Shown: piece by piece, positions 11,459 to 23,900 of the stretch
Layout: the number at the start of each line of letters is the position of its first letter
Position numbering within the stretch: position 1 is the stretch's first letter
NCBI GenBank assembly: GCA_007922195.1
Contig: ML682007.1
Coordinates: 20,140,998 to 20,204,997, forward strand
DNA from: Podocnemis expansa
Taxonomy: Eukaryota; Chordata; Testudines; Podocnemididae
DNA length: 64,000 nucleotides
Direction: 5' to 3'
The notes under the pieces: model-generated
Databases searched by the model: none
Told to the model about the DNA's origin: nothing
Seen by the model: the letters and a program-made list of their open reading frames with translations, nothing else
Program-made: the position numbers and the translations under genes

Positions 11459-14400
11459 AATGTGAGCATTATATCTGTGTTGAATAAAACATTAAAGCTT
11501 AGACTCAAACTCATGTATTGCTGTATGGGTTACAGTCTGTGGTTAGAGCGTGGAGCACAGAAACAAACAAAGTGGGGGAAATGTTAAGAGATCATGAGGG
11601 TTTTAAATGTTTGTAATTTCTCAGTCTTGCTTGTTAAGTGGAATCTTTCACCATCACAAGTGAATCCTTCTGAAATTGACATTTGATAAGTTCTAATATG
11701 GGGTATATTATCTCTGTTGACAGGCTTTATTGTCCAAATAGCATCAACAGCTGCCTGGCCCACACAGTAGAAATGATAAGTTGTAGAAAAGGTGGTGAGT
11801 ATCTTTCTCACAGATCATGTAGAAACTCTCCCATTCCTTGACGCCAGCACAGAATGATGAATCCATGGAGATAGGAGAGGCATCTTATCACTTATGCCTG
11901 CTGGGAGGCTCATCTGCTTGCACATCTTGTTATACTGGAAGGATGTCTCAAACCAAGAAAACTGACTTCACTGTTGCTCATGTTTAACTCCTACTAAAAG
12001 ACAGAAGAGTGGAACTCCTAGGTGTTGACATCAGAACAGGCCAAAGGAAAAATCTAAGACTTGCTGAGTGCTAGAGTCTCAGGATGCTTTGCAGTTTAGC
12101 TAACTTCAAGGACTGGAATTGTACCAAACAGTAATGCTGTATTTTGAAATTATTGTAACTGATATTTTAGTAATACTAACTACAAAATTTGCAAAATGCA
12201 TAACAAATAAAAGAAAACAAACAATGACTAACTACCATGTGTTGAGACAGTTGGAAAGTTACATGGTAACAGAGAACTTAGGAAATAATCTAAGATAAAA
12301 AGAAGTATGTACCAAAAGGAGGAAGCAGTTAAGAGCCATCATGAGAAAGAAGGCTTGCTTACAAGGATATAATTGTCTTAAGCATTTGTGAAGTTGGAGA
12401 CTGGAGGCAAGTTGTCAGAAGAAAGGTGTTCTATGGTTGTGGACAACTGTGTGCCTCTTGGTATGACATCCTGTTCTTATTATATTTTAATAATATCCAA
12501 TCAAAAGCTGACTTATCTGAGCTTTGCTGTTACTAAGTGAAACTAAACTTGAGAAAACCACTCTCATAAAAATTAGTCACAATTAATTTTTATCAATTAC
12601 TGGATATTGGTTAATTGGCTATTGGTTATCAACAAATTACAACTTATTGACTATTGATTATCAACATGAGAAATAGGGAGTTTAGCATCCAGTGTCTTGC
12701 GCAATCTTTCTAGTTTTCTGAGGGAAGTAGTTGAACCACAGTCTGAGAACAAAATATAATACCACTATAACATGAACTGGAATCCTTTCTATAGAAAAAG
12801 CGATGTAGGAACATTTGACATCTGCACTAGGTAGCCACAGAAAAGCAAACTCACACTCCTGATCCTCCATCATGGCCCAAGAACTCTCCCTTACATCCCT
12901 TAGCTGGGCATCATCAGCTCCAATCACTAAATCCTGGACAGCTGGGGCAGATGGTTCTCAGCACATGCGAACTGCTTTCCAGAACACAGCTGGCTGTTTC
13001 CAGGACTTTAAAAGGGCAAATCCATATTATGCAGGAGTTTATGATTAGCATGAAACGTTCTCAAGTGCTGAATGTTGTGGATCTCTAAGCAGCTGTATAG
13101 TGACAACATAGCCACATCCAAAGACTATAGTAAAAGTGTTCAGGTTGCAAAGTCAAGCTCTGAGAAGTTAGATAACCCTAACTGTGGCATTTGCTAAGAA
13201 ATCTTTAATTACATGATCACATAGGTTTTCTAAAGGGCCTTTCCTCAGTCAGTGGATGAGCAATCTTTATTTTTATCCTCCATATAAGTGTATAGGCTGA
13301 GGCTTTATTTAATACATGCAATTTAAATCTTGTTCTGAACACTATTTTTGCAATTGCTTTCTTGGTGTTTCTATGGGTCAGAGGCCTCAGAGTGATTACT
13401 ATCACACTCTAGTATCTGCGTGCTTCACAAATATTAATAAATTTATCTTTCCAACACCACTGGAGTTTAGGTGGTAATTTCATCCTCACTTTGCAGATGA
13501 GAGACTGAGAAATTCAGGCCATATTATCACAAGTCGCTGCTAATTTAAAGTACCTGATTTTTCAGAAGTACTTAACATTTTTATGGTATTTTGTGTGTTC
13601 AAAGCACAGCTCCAATCACCATGAGTTGCAGCTGTTGACTCCTTAGCACTTCTGCAAATCGCATCCCAAGCATTTCATATTGGGCACCCAGAGGATGTGG
13701 AACAATTAGTAACTGCCTGAGAAGAGGTTGTTTTATGCAATTTGACAAGCATCATACAGGAACACTGTGGCTCAGACAGGGCAACATCCAACTACCTAAA
13801 CCATGAAACCATCCATTTTTTTCCTGTTACCTGTACCATTCACCCCACACCTTCCAGCTTCTTGGATAAACAAGCCTGAGATCCTCCAGACAGCTGTAAT
13901 TTACTACAGAGCCCTGATTCATTCCTGGAGTACTGTCCATACCATGCACTGAATCAGGAAGGGATCCAGTGGGAAAAATTTAGTATCTGATCATATCATT
14001 AGTGACTAATGAAAGGTCACACACACAAGAAGAATAGTGAAAGTCAGGAATCTTGGGTTCAGTTCCAGGTCCTGGAGGAGCAGGCTTTCTATGTGGTTAT
14101 AGATGAGTGCCTCTCACACTCTTCACTTGACAGGGAGAGTCTGCGCATTTCAATTCCCAGGGGGCTGGACTCGATGATCTCACGAGGTCCCTTCCAGCCC
14201 TATGATATGATTTGATTTGATTTGAAATGACTTCACCATCCTTTTCCCCCTCTCACTCTTTATCTTTCTTGTCTATCTCTAATCTCTTCAGGGAAGAGGC
14301 TCTCTCTTATTATGTGTTTGTATTAACTTATAGGAATAGGATAGCTGTAAAAAGAATATTGTGAGAAGCGACAATTTAATACCCATGATATATGGGCTCT

Positions 14401-15985
14401 TCTTCAATATACAGTATTAACGTTTTCGGATCAGACCCCCTGAATCTAAAGAGATCGCCTTTCTCTTCTATTATACGCCCATTTCTGCTTATCTCCATTA
14501 ATTTTCCAAAGTCTGAAACCTAGAACAAGAACCATTAGACACCAGCTGTTGAAAGGCTGCTTCATTAGCTCAGCAATGCCACTTAAAGTTTTCCCATATC
14601 TGTTACCCCTTTTTTCCAAGTCACTGCTGCATTCCACAGACTTGTTTTTCCAGATTATCTTGTTGCTTCAACATTTTTTCCAACTGATGCTTCTAGGGGT
14701 TTGCAACTATATTTACAGTGTGTTACAATGATTGATACGTTTCTCCAAGAGGTTGCAAGCTTGCAGCTTTCTCTTGCTGCTGGTGATAAGGTGAGAATCA
14801 ATAGCCTTTGTGGGCAATGTGAGCACGGCATTATCAAATTTGTCTCTGATTAAAAGCTGAGACCCTCAAAATGTTTTCCAAACCATAGGCCAACATTTGG
14901 AAACCAAAGCTCTTAAATCTGTTACTATTGGCAGAAATGCTGATGTCAGTGCAAAGTGGAGGTGCTCAACACCTTTGAAAATCAGCCCACTCTGCTGGGG
15001 CATATGTGTGGATTGCTTTAATAATCACAATCAGTCTTCCTGGTCTTTATTTGTTGCCTTTATTACTTAGGAAATTTAATTTGGCAATTTTTATGAGTCT
15101 GTACCTTTTCTACAGAAAAAACAAAAGTTGGGTCCTACATTTTGGGTTTTATGCAGGTCAGCTGCTGTCTTCGACTCTCACAGACCATAGATGATCTGAA
15201 ATGGGGGAGAGTCCTCTGCCACAGGGAAACTAATTCTAACATGCCAGCCTGGAAGACAACAAATGATCCCCCCAGAGACTGCTAACATGCACTGGAAATG
15301 CCAGCAGTGGAAGGTTTGGCTGTTCAGTGGTAAGAAAATTGAACTCAGCAGCAAAAAAGAGAGTGGTAGGAGAACTGGTAGGATAAGGAACAAGTGGCAA
15401 ACACAAGGAGTTTCCAAGTTCAGGAGGAAGGCAATCAGTTAGGAACTTGATTGTGACCTGAGGGAGTGGAGAAGGATCTGGCATTGGTCTCAAGAATAAA
15501 ACAAAGGGAGCTGAGAAGAAAGGAAAGGTGCAGAAGGGAAGTATCAGGGTTGGAAGGAGGGAGAGAACAAGGGGGATGAAAAAGAGTCAGAAGAGATGGG
15601 CTAAAGACAACAGAATGGCATTAACTGAAGAGGCAAACACTTAGAAGATGCTGAACCAGGGTGATGTCTGACAACTTTAAAAATATCTAAAATGGAAACA
15701 ACTCTGCTCAATTTTATTAGGACAAACATATAGGTGTGGCTAAGAAGGTATAATGTGCACCTTCATCCACCCATCTCAATAGAGAAGCTACATTAACAGT
15801 CCCCATTATATGCCCTTCTCAATTTGTCTGTATATTTAACTCCCATTTTTTCTCGTTGTTTTTAAATAATTACTGTGATGGAGTGTCCCTAAAACTCTTT
15901 AGGTTGATCGAAAGAACCATGTCACATTACACTGCCCCATTTTGCAGAAGTCCTGAGTCCTTGTAATACCAACTGAAGTTGATAT
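11459..15985. other. Intergenic, no gene recognised
   Basis: No Kazal main exon or other exon could be supported. It contains AT-rich repeats of ctattggttatcaac / ctattgattatcaac near 12610-12665 and a CR1-tailed SINE-like segment at 14036-14219. Open frames here are short and unlike known proteins. Confidence 0.4.
14036..14219 (+). mobile_element. CR1-tailed SINE or CR1 3' fragment
   Basis: The right part (14139-14219) reads ttcccagggggctggactcg, then gatctcacgaggtcccttcc and agccctatga, the CR1 3' end of turtles, crocodilians and birds, ending in a short atttg microsatellite. The left part holds cttgggttcagttcca, which resembles a Pol III B box, so a tRNA-headed SINE is possible. Confidence 0.7.
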
Positions 15986-17431
15986 GGGTATGTCTACACT
16001 TGCAAGTTAGTTCGAATTAAGGGGGCTTAATTTGAACTAACTCAGTCCCTTTCTACACTAGGTTTTCATTAGCTCAAATTAAGGAATTCCTTAATTCGAA
16101 CTAAGGAAAGCTTAGTTCGAATTAGTAAGCCCTGCCAGTTAGTTTGAACTAAGCCCTTAGTTCAAACTAAGGACAGCGTAGACTAGGATTATCCCTTAGT
16201 TCGAATTTAAATTCAAATTAAGGGCAGTTAGTTTGAATTAACAAACCAGACTAATTCAACTTAATGTTTAGTTGAATTAGTCCACTTTTTAAATTTGAAC
16301 TAATAAACTCTGCAGGAGCTGCCCGCGGGGCTGCGTTCCCAGCAGGCAGCCAGCTGTGCAGGAGCCGCCCGCCGGGGTGCCTTCCCTGTGGGCGGCCAGC
16401 TGTGCAGGAGCCGCCCGCCGGGGTGCCTTCCCTGTGGGCGGCCAGCTGTGCAGGAGCCGCCCACCGGGGTGCCTTCCCTGTGGGCGGCCAGCTGTGCAGG
16501 AGCCACCCGTGGTGCTGCAGTCCTGGTGGGCAGCCAGCTGTTCAGGAGCTGCCTGTGGGGCTGCATTCCCAGCAGGTAGCCAGTGCTGAAGGAGCCGCCC
16601 GTGGGGCTGCGTTCCCAGCAGGCAGCCAGCTGTGCAGAAGCTGCCTGCTGGGGTGCCTTACCTGCGGGCGGCCAGCTGTGAAAGAGCCATGTGCCGGGGT
16701 GTCTTGCCAGTGCACGGCTCCCTGAGGAGAAGGCACATAGGGGTGGACGATGGCCAGCAGGGCTGGAGCCAGGGCTAGAGTCCCTGTCCCTAGCTGGGGG
16801 ACAGGAAACCCATTGCTCTCCCTGGCCCAATGTGGCTGGGGGGGGTGGGGGTGGAAGGCACCTTTGGGGCTGCTGCCCCAGGTGCTGAAGGGCTGATCTT
16901 CCTCCCAGGGTACATGGCACCCTGAGAGGAAGGTCATCCCTTGTCAGTTCGAACTCAGTGAGTTTGAATTGACATGGCCATACTAGGTCAATTCGAACTA
17001 CTGGGTTTGAATTGACCCTGACTTCAATGTCAAATGACATTTGACTAATTCATAGTGAGCTTTCATCAATTTGAACTGAGGAGGTCCTCAGTTCGAATTG
17101 AAGAAAGCGGGTTTATGTCCATGCACTTAATAGAATTCGAATTGATGACAGTCAATTTGAATTCTGCTCTAAGTGTAGATATACCCTAACTTATTAGCAG
17201 GGCCATAACACAGTGTTTTGCCACCCAGGGTGTGTTTTGATTGGAACGCGCCCTTTCCCATTAGCAGCGCTTTGAGCTGGCACCGCAAAGCCACTCCTTT
17301 AATAGATCAGCTCCATTGAGCAGCTTCGGGCCGCCTAGGGCTTTGCCCCGTCGGCCCCGCCATAGTTACTGCTCTGCTTATTAGTTCAAATTAACAAATT
17401 AGAACTAACTTTTCCTAGTGTGGACATAGCC
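15986..17431. mobile_element. Composite palindromic MITE, agttcgaactaa type, carrying a GC-rich insert
   Basis: The left terminus gggtatgtctacact and right terminus agtgtggacatagcc are inverted, with the 3-bp flank tat on both sides (15983-15985 and 17432-17434). The arms consist of variants of agttcgaattaa and ttagtttgaactaa. Inside are a 46-bp minisatellite (16312-16727), a GC-rich core with ctcccagggtacatggcacc near 16903, a 78-bp near-palindrome ending like a MITE terminus (17109-17186) and a GC-rich patch at 17190-17380. Probably several insertions nested together. Confidence 0.7.
16312..16727. repeat. 46-bp GC-rich minisatellite, about nine units
   Basis: Units begin gcaggagccgcccgccgggg and end gcggccagctgt; starts at 16312, 16358, 16404, 16450, 16496 and onward are spaced 46 bp apart. 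Units at 16358, 16404 and 16450 are almost identical, while outer units diverge. Because 46 is not a multiple of 3, all frames cycle through the same unit; this explains the long low-complexity open frames on both strands. Confidence 0.92.
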
Positions 17432-17477
17432 TATGAGTTTTGGGTGCTCAACACTTCTGAAAGGCAAGGTCAGCTTT

Positions 17478-18184
17478 GGGTATGTCCACACAGGGCTTTT
17501 ATTTCGAAACAACACTGGTTGTTTCGAAATAAAAGTCCCTACGTCCACACAACGTTTTCTTGTTTCAAAAGGAGGGAGCTCCTTCTTTCAAAACAAGAGC
17601 CCTCCTTTCGAAACAGCTTAAACCACTTTGCTTTCGAAAGGAGGGTTATTTCGAAACCAGTTGTTTCGAAATAAGCCATTTGGACATGTTATTTCAAAAA
17701 AATCCTTGTTTCGAAATAACAAGAACCTTCCTCCCAGGATGCATAGCACCCTGGGGGGAAGGTCCCACCCCCCCCAACACCCTGGCCAGGGATCAGCACC
17801 CTGGCCAGGGTGCTGAGTGGGGTGCAGTGGGTTGGCGGGTGCCCCCAGCTGGCTTCCCCCCCGTTTCCCTTTGCTGGGAGCAGGGGGGGATGGGAGCCTC
17901 AGCTCCTGCTGGGCATGGGGGGGGCTTCCCCAGTGCTGCACAGGGGAAGCCCCCAGCAGGAGCCATGGGGGGCCAGGGGAAGCGCCGGGGCAGGGCTTCC
18001 CTGGCCCAGCACAGGGCCTCCGTCCCCCTCCCCTCTCCGATTTCGAAATAGCATGTCACAGTGGACATGCTATTTCGATTCCCTCCTTTTTCCTTATTTC
18101 GAAATAGCTTTTTGTTACTTCCAGATAAGGCATTTTGAAATAAGGCCTTTATTTCGAAACAAGAGCTTGTGTGTGGACATAGCC
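17478..18184. mobile_element. Palindromic MITE, tttcgaaataac type, copy 1
   Basis: Termini gggtatgtccacaca and tgtgtggacatagcc are inverted and flanked by ttt on both sides. The arms are strings of tttcgaaataac and gttgtttcgaaa variants. The centre (about 17730-18040) is a GC-rich block starting cctcccaggatgcatagcac, related to the block at 16903 and to the centre of the copy at 41530-42022. The open frames here follow composition and are not genes. Confidence 0.85.
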
Positions 18185-20080
18185 TTTGTGTGTAGAGTTC
18201 TTGGCTCTGTGTTACAGTATGGCTCAGCTCTTTAGGTGCTATGTAACTCTTCTCTGTTGCAATCCAGTGAATTACCTTGGTGCCTGGTCTCCCACTGAAC
18301 CATTCGTTTCCTCATTCCCAGTTTAAATCCACTTGAAGTCAGCAGTGACTCAAAGTTCTTCTCAGCATGTGCTGGATGTTCTGGGAGCATTATAAAATAA
18401 GTTTGGTGAGCCTCTGACCAGTTCCTAGGAAGCAGGTGTGCTCATCACAGAAACTACCAGCATACCAGCACAACCGAAAAGACTGGGAACTTAGATTAGC
18501 GCTCTCAGCACAGGAGACAGGCACAGTAACTGAATTATTCCGTCACTCCTAGGGTCCATGCCTCTAAGGGTAATAGTACAGTAAGGGAGACCCTGCTCTG
18601 GCATGGCCCAAAGGACAATAACTAGGGCTGGCATCTTTCATGAGCACTAAATGCACACACAAATGCAGATCTAGTTCTTGCTGTCAGCCTTTGTCTGTAA
18701 CAATCTTTTTCCTGTGCCTATGCTGGGTGTATTGACATTAATGGTTCTGACTGTCAATCCTGCTCTACCTTTATGCTGACAATTTTAGTGTTTAGTGATC
18801 GAGGGGTTTTCCCACTAAGTGTGCATCTGGTTAGTGTTCCTTGTTGTAACCAGATCCAGATAATTAAGTAGAATTGCAAAAAAGGGCAAATGGTATTGGG
18901 CTATAGGGCTATGGATGCACTTGGAGGGATTTTTCATTTTAATGCTATCCTAAGTGGATGCCTTATCTACAGCATCTCACCTTCAGCTTGGGGAGATGGT
19001 GGCAACTTTACTGGATGTTCAAAGACTTTCAGAAGAGACCTCAGTGCTATACATTTTAGTTCCTCTTTTCTGGACTAAGGGCGTATTTTCCTCTATTGTA
19101 TAATCATCAGTTAAAGTCCTGTCAGTATTTTCATTCTATATGACACAGTTCAAATAGTTTATTATTCAGCCACAGAAATTCACTCTGGGTTGGAACCGGA
19201 CATGAAGATGACTGTGAAATGCTGATATCTTTCAGATCTGTTCGTCAATGCCAATGGGCAGATTCCCTGGCCCACTCCTGTCCCTTTGTGCCAGCCATTA
19301 CTGCAGCACCAGGGGAATGGAATTGGGCCCTAACTCCTCCTTTGGTAATTGTCAGCACAAGGGCTTCTACAATATGGGGAAGACCCGTGTATCTGGATCC
19401 TATGGTAAACCCACCACAATGGGGATTGGACAAGGCAAGGATGGGGGGCAGTGTACATTATATGCCAGATTTGTTCACCTGGTAATGGTCCCTTGAGGTC
19501 TGTTGTCATCTGCCACAAACTGAAGCACTTCCAAGGCTGCTCTAATTTACACCTAAACCAGGGCTAAGACTGGGGATTAGGAGAGCTATGACAAGCAAAA
19601 ACTGAGTAACTCCTCCGGTTCCCTGTCGTGCACTCTTAGCTTTCATCCTATCCTCTAAGACTTCGCTGTTCATTGCTTTATGGTTTCAGGATTTACAATA
19701 TTTAATTTATACTTCAAACCTCCTTTGTCTTGAGGATGAATTTCTGATTTCTACAAAAAGTTATGTCCCTTTGTCTGCACATTTCTGCTTCTAAGCATGA
19801 TGAGAGGGATTCAGGATAGATCCAGCTACCTGTTAATGCATTCTTCACCTACACTTCCATTATGTCTTTTTACAGGATAGAAGAGCTGAACAAAAAAATT
19901 ATGAAACATTATGTGAATCCCCAGTCTCTATTAGATGCACATGGCATATTAAATAAACACAGCTAATTTTTTCTTCAGGATGTTAACACACACACCACAA
20001 ACACATGGTCATTCATTCACTGATGTGCTCTGAAAAATTCTGATATAAGAAGCACTGATACAACAATTTGTGGTGTAAGG
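18185..20080. other. Intergenic, no gene recognised
   Basis: Ordinary AT-rich DNA. Open frames at 19219-19518 overlap on both strands with no recognisable domain, and no splice-bounded Kazal-like exon was seen. Confidence 0.4.
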
Positions 20081-20267
20081 CAGTGCTTTTCAAACTTTTT
20101 TCCTTGGGACCCAGTTGAAAAAAATCGTTTATGCCCACAACCCAACAATTACATCTTTGAACAATGCACTACAGTCTTTTGGTGGTGGCAGAAGGGTGTG
20201 TTGCAACCCACTACCTGAGAGTCTGTTACCCAGTACTGGTTCCCAACCCATGGTTTGAAAACCACCG
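20081..20267 (+). mobile_element. hAT-type MITE
   Basis: Starts cagtgcttttcaaac and ends gtttgaaaaccaccg, an imperfect terminal inverted repeat typical of hAT derivatives. Flanks gtgtaagg (20073-20080) and gtgtaaaa (20268-20275) look like an 8-bp duplication with two changes. Homologous, in reverse, to the element split by the PLE at 352-2361. Confidence 0.75.
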
Positions 20268-20818
20268 GTGTAAAATATATAGTTCACTGATACAAGAGAA
20301 TTGCTTCTTTGTAGCTCATCTGAATACCAATGCTGACCTAAATCCTGTTTTTATTTGAAAATAAATGTCATACCAATGTCAATTTCTTTGGTAACTGTGA
20401 CTTTCTCATGATGAAATTATGTTCAATAAATCCATCAGAACATAGCTAAAGCCATTGTCAACCCCCCTTTGCAAGAACATGTGTATGACACTGGAACGCA
20501 ATAAAGATGTAAGTATGTTGAGAAACTGCCATCCATTCAGCAGAAGTGCTTCTTTTGAAATGTATGCACCTCCATGAAAATATTCAGGTTGGGTTGAAGT
20601 GATGATTACTTATTGTACAGTATATCTTGTTAACAGGACCCTTGGAGCAAAGATCAAGAATGCAACTCATGCTCTTCCTGCTTTTCCGGAAATCACAATA
20701 AGAGGTGTTCCTAAGTGCTGGGGGCCACTCCTCAGAAACCTTATGGTTTCCATTAGCAGTATAAGGGGTGATTGCATAATCACATGGAACAATCTGGATC
20801 CCTGCATGCAGATGTATC

Positions 20819-20827
20819 TATATAAAT
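20819..20827 (+). promoter_or_regulatory. TATA-like element of Kazal gene B
   Basis: tatataaat lies about 95 bp upstream of the ATG at 20919, leaving room for a short 5' UTR. Motif and spacing evidence only. Confidence 0.55.
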
Positions 20828-20918
20828 ACATATATGTATGTGAGCGTAACTCATGGAATTTATTCAGAGAAATTCACTAAGCAGAGACTTGACCAGAAGG
20901 ACAGCAGCTATCTCCATC

Positions 20919-23900
20919 ATGAAGATAATAGGTGTCATTGTGTTCCTGATCCTGGCAGTATTCTGCTACTCGGGTGAGTAACTTTTAATAACTCCTCCAA
21001 TGAGAGTGGTGGCGTAACATACCATCACCCACAAGCAGTAATCAATCATATCCATGGCTCAGATCCCAAGGAGAAGGAGGGTACTTTGTTGTGCGAGTGC
21101 ACTCCATCCTGGAGTCTTTCATTCATGTATATGAGCCCTTCAGTCTAAGGTTTCTCTTTCACCTTGTTGAGATGGCTGCCATTGTTTGGCAATACATCCA
21201 GGCTTGGCAAGCTCAACAGCCTACTGAGTCTTGGGTACCACAGTGAGCTCTTGTACTTGTATGTCTATTAGAATAAAATATGTCCATCTTTTCCTTGTGT
21301 CCTTTTTACAAGACATGGACCAGAGCCAAAGTTCACTGAAGTCAATGTAAAGCCTCTCATTGATTTCAGTGTGCTGTTGATGGCCCAGAAAGCAAAGGGT
21401 AATATAGATTTAGTGTGACTGTTTCTATCCTTTAGGGTTGAGGCTGCAGATTTCCCTCATTAGTGACTAGTGATGATCCCATTCTCCTGAAAAGGGCACC
21501 ACTGGGGTTCCTGTTCCATTAGGTGTGATGGCATAGACTGTGCCAGTGATAAATATCCATTTTAAATATTCAGACTCATAAATAATCGAGGTACCTAAGA
21601 CCAATACAAAATTTAGCAGCTATTGTTTTCTGTGCATTCTTCTAGGAATGCAGTGTTTTTATGGCGCACCACATCCAGAAAAAATGTATTCTGTCAAACA
21701 ATTCCATTTATTCATTAACAGGACCTACAGCTCTATAGGGTGTGTTTACAGACAGATGGAAGGTTTGCATTTAATTTCTCTCCAATGCTTTCCTTCATTT
21801 TTATTCATGTTTATGTTTTTATTCCAGATGTTGCCAGTCATGATGGCAAAGTGAGTCCAAATCACCTCGCCCCCAAAAGAGCTAATGAGCATGTGTGGAT
21901 CATCCAAAAAGGGACTACCTCAGATTCAATAAGATGAGAGACTAAATCTCTGGGATTCCATTGCATTGGGTATCATTGGTCAAACAAGTGTTTTCCATGC
22001 TTCATTTGATGTGACATAATCTCTGGTTGGATTGTTTGAGAATCAAAGAAGTAGCGGGAAGGGAAGTATTGGGGAAAATATCAAGGACAGTGTTTGAGAT
22101 TTCAAACTAGTGTATGCCTATAGAACTCATTAGGAAGAATCTTTTCCCTCTATGAATGATTCTGGATACTGGGGGCCTTATTCTGTTTATTGAGCCAAAT
22201 GACTGGTTATTGGTGGTTTGGGGCAGCCTCTTCATGCTCTAAATTAGACAGAAAACTATGAGAGCCTTTCTCCTGCCCTCCTATCAAAAGAAAATAAATC
22301 CAAACATCTAGAATAATGACTTTTCCCTTCCTAGCTATATGTAGGGAAGGAAGGGATGAAATCTTTAACCTTAATATGTGGAGGTGGGGCATACCGATGG
22401 CCATTTATATCCCCTGCCCTACAACTTAGGGGTTTTGAATCAAATGGACTTTAATACACAGAGAAGTGAAGTGATTTGCAGGCATACAACTGGCCAGGGG
22501 TAGAAGTGGGACTAGAACCAATATCTCATGACTCCCAGCCTACTGCCTGCTCCATTGAAACTTAAACAATAGGCAAGGCTATTTCTGGTGCACCTCACTT
22601 CAGTACATTTTTAATAAGCATAAGACATGCAGGACGTTCATCTGATTAGAAAGTGCTCTCTTCCTCTTTCCCAGCAAGTTCCCTGATAGTCCCACCTTTT
22701 GTCCCTGGGTTACTCTCTCCTTACTGCCAGAGGCTTATGCAGACTTCCTTCCTTTTGTCCCTTTCTTTTTCCATTGAAAGACTTCTGCATGCCCATTGCT
22801 ATTTGACACAATTCCCCAAGGGACCCATATGGCATGTCTACATTGGAGACTGTTAAGTTGACCTAAGAAGGTTGACTTAAAGTCAACCTTATTAAGTCGA
22901 CTTAGAGAGCCCACACTGAAAACTACTGTCAACTACCTGCAGCCACACTGGCAGGGGCTAGGTCAGCGGAGGAGTCATGCATTGTTGTAGCTGTCCCACA
23001 TTGCACTGGAGATGGAGACCAATTAGGTCAACTTAAGGACTTTCCGGCATCTGCATTGGCTTACATCAACTTAATAAGGTTGACTTAAGCATTAAATCAA
23101 CCTTAAGAGGTGGTGTTATTATGTCAACTTAAGGAAGCGCTCAAGTCGACTTAATAAAAGCCCACTGTGGCTGCAGTAGTTGGTAGGTTGACTTAACCTT
23201 CCTTAAGTAGATCTAAAGGCTCCAGTGTAAACATACCTGTAGTGTACTTCTTTCAACCCAAATGCCCCATCAAACTCCCAAGCCTTCAAGCCCTCCAGAA
23301 CTTATCATACTACAACATATAATGCTACTTACAATTCCCTTCCCAATAGGACCCCAGCATCCAGAAAATTTGCTAAAGACCTTTCAGGCCTACGCCCAGC
23401 TACACAACTTCCCTCTGTGCAAACGCCTGTCCCACAATGCTATATTCACATCAGTATGGGGCTAAGAAAAGTATGTCACTAACTGGAACCATTATAAGAC
23501 TTACTAGAGAATTAGGTCAGCATGAGGGGTTAGTTTGAGGTCTGGTCAGATTCTTATTCTGATTGAACTAACGCTCCATCCTTCGTCACTAGAGAGACCT
23601 CCAGCCGGTGCACTGGGAGAAAAAGCTGAATCAGGCTTTTCCTCCTTATATGATCTTTTAAACCTCTGTAACAGAAAAATCCCCTTCTACAGTTTTGGCA
23701 GCTCTGCTCCTCTCTCTGTAAGTGGTCCCTCAGGGAGCTGCCACATAGAAGGATGTGGGAAGAGACTCAGTATTAGAATAGAATAGAATAGACTCATAGG
23801 ATTGGAAGGGACCTCCAGCTACAGGCATCTTTGAGAACATGAACTTCATTTTAAAATAACACCACTTCTACCCCTGGCCAGTTGTATGCCTGCAAATCAC

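Noticed and set aside
11584..11811. 75-codon minus-strand frame with several aromatic residues
   Set aside because: No splice context, family or signal peptide; checked as a Kazal exon and failed.
16300..17040. 246-codon open frame on the minus strand
   Set aside because: It is a read-through of the 46-bp minisatellite and palindromic MITE arms; composition is repetitive Pro/Ala/Gly/His and parallel frames on the other strand are equally open.
17420..18235. Several overlapping open frames of 60-160 codons
   Set aside because: They lie wholly inside the tttcgaaataac-type MITE and its GC-rich centre; no domain, no splice context.
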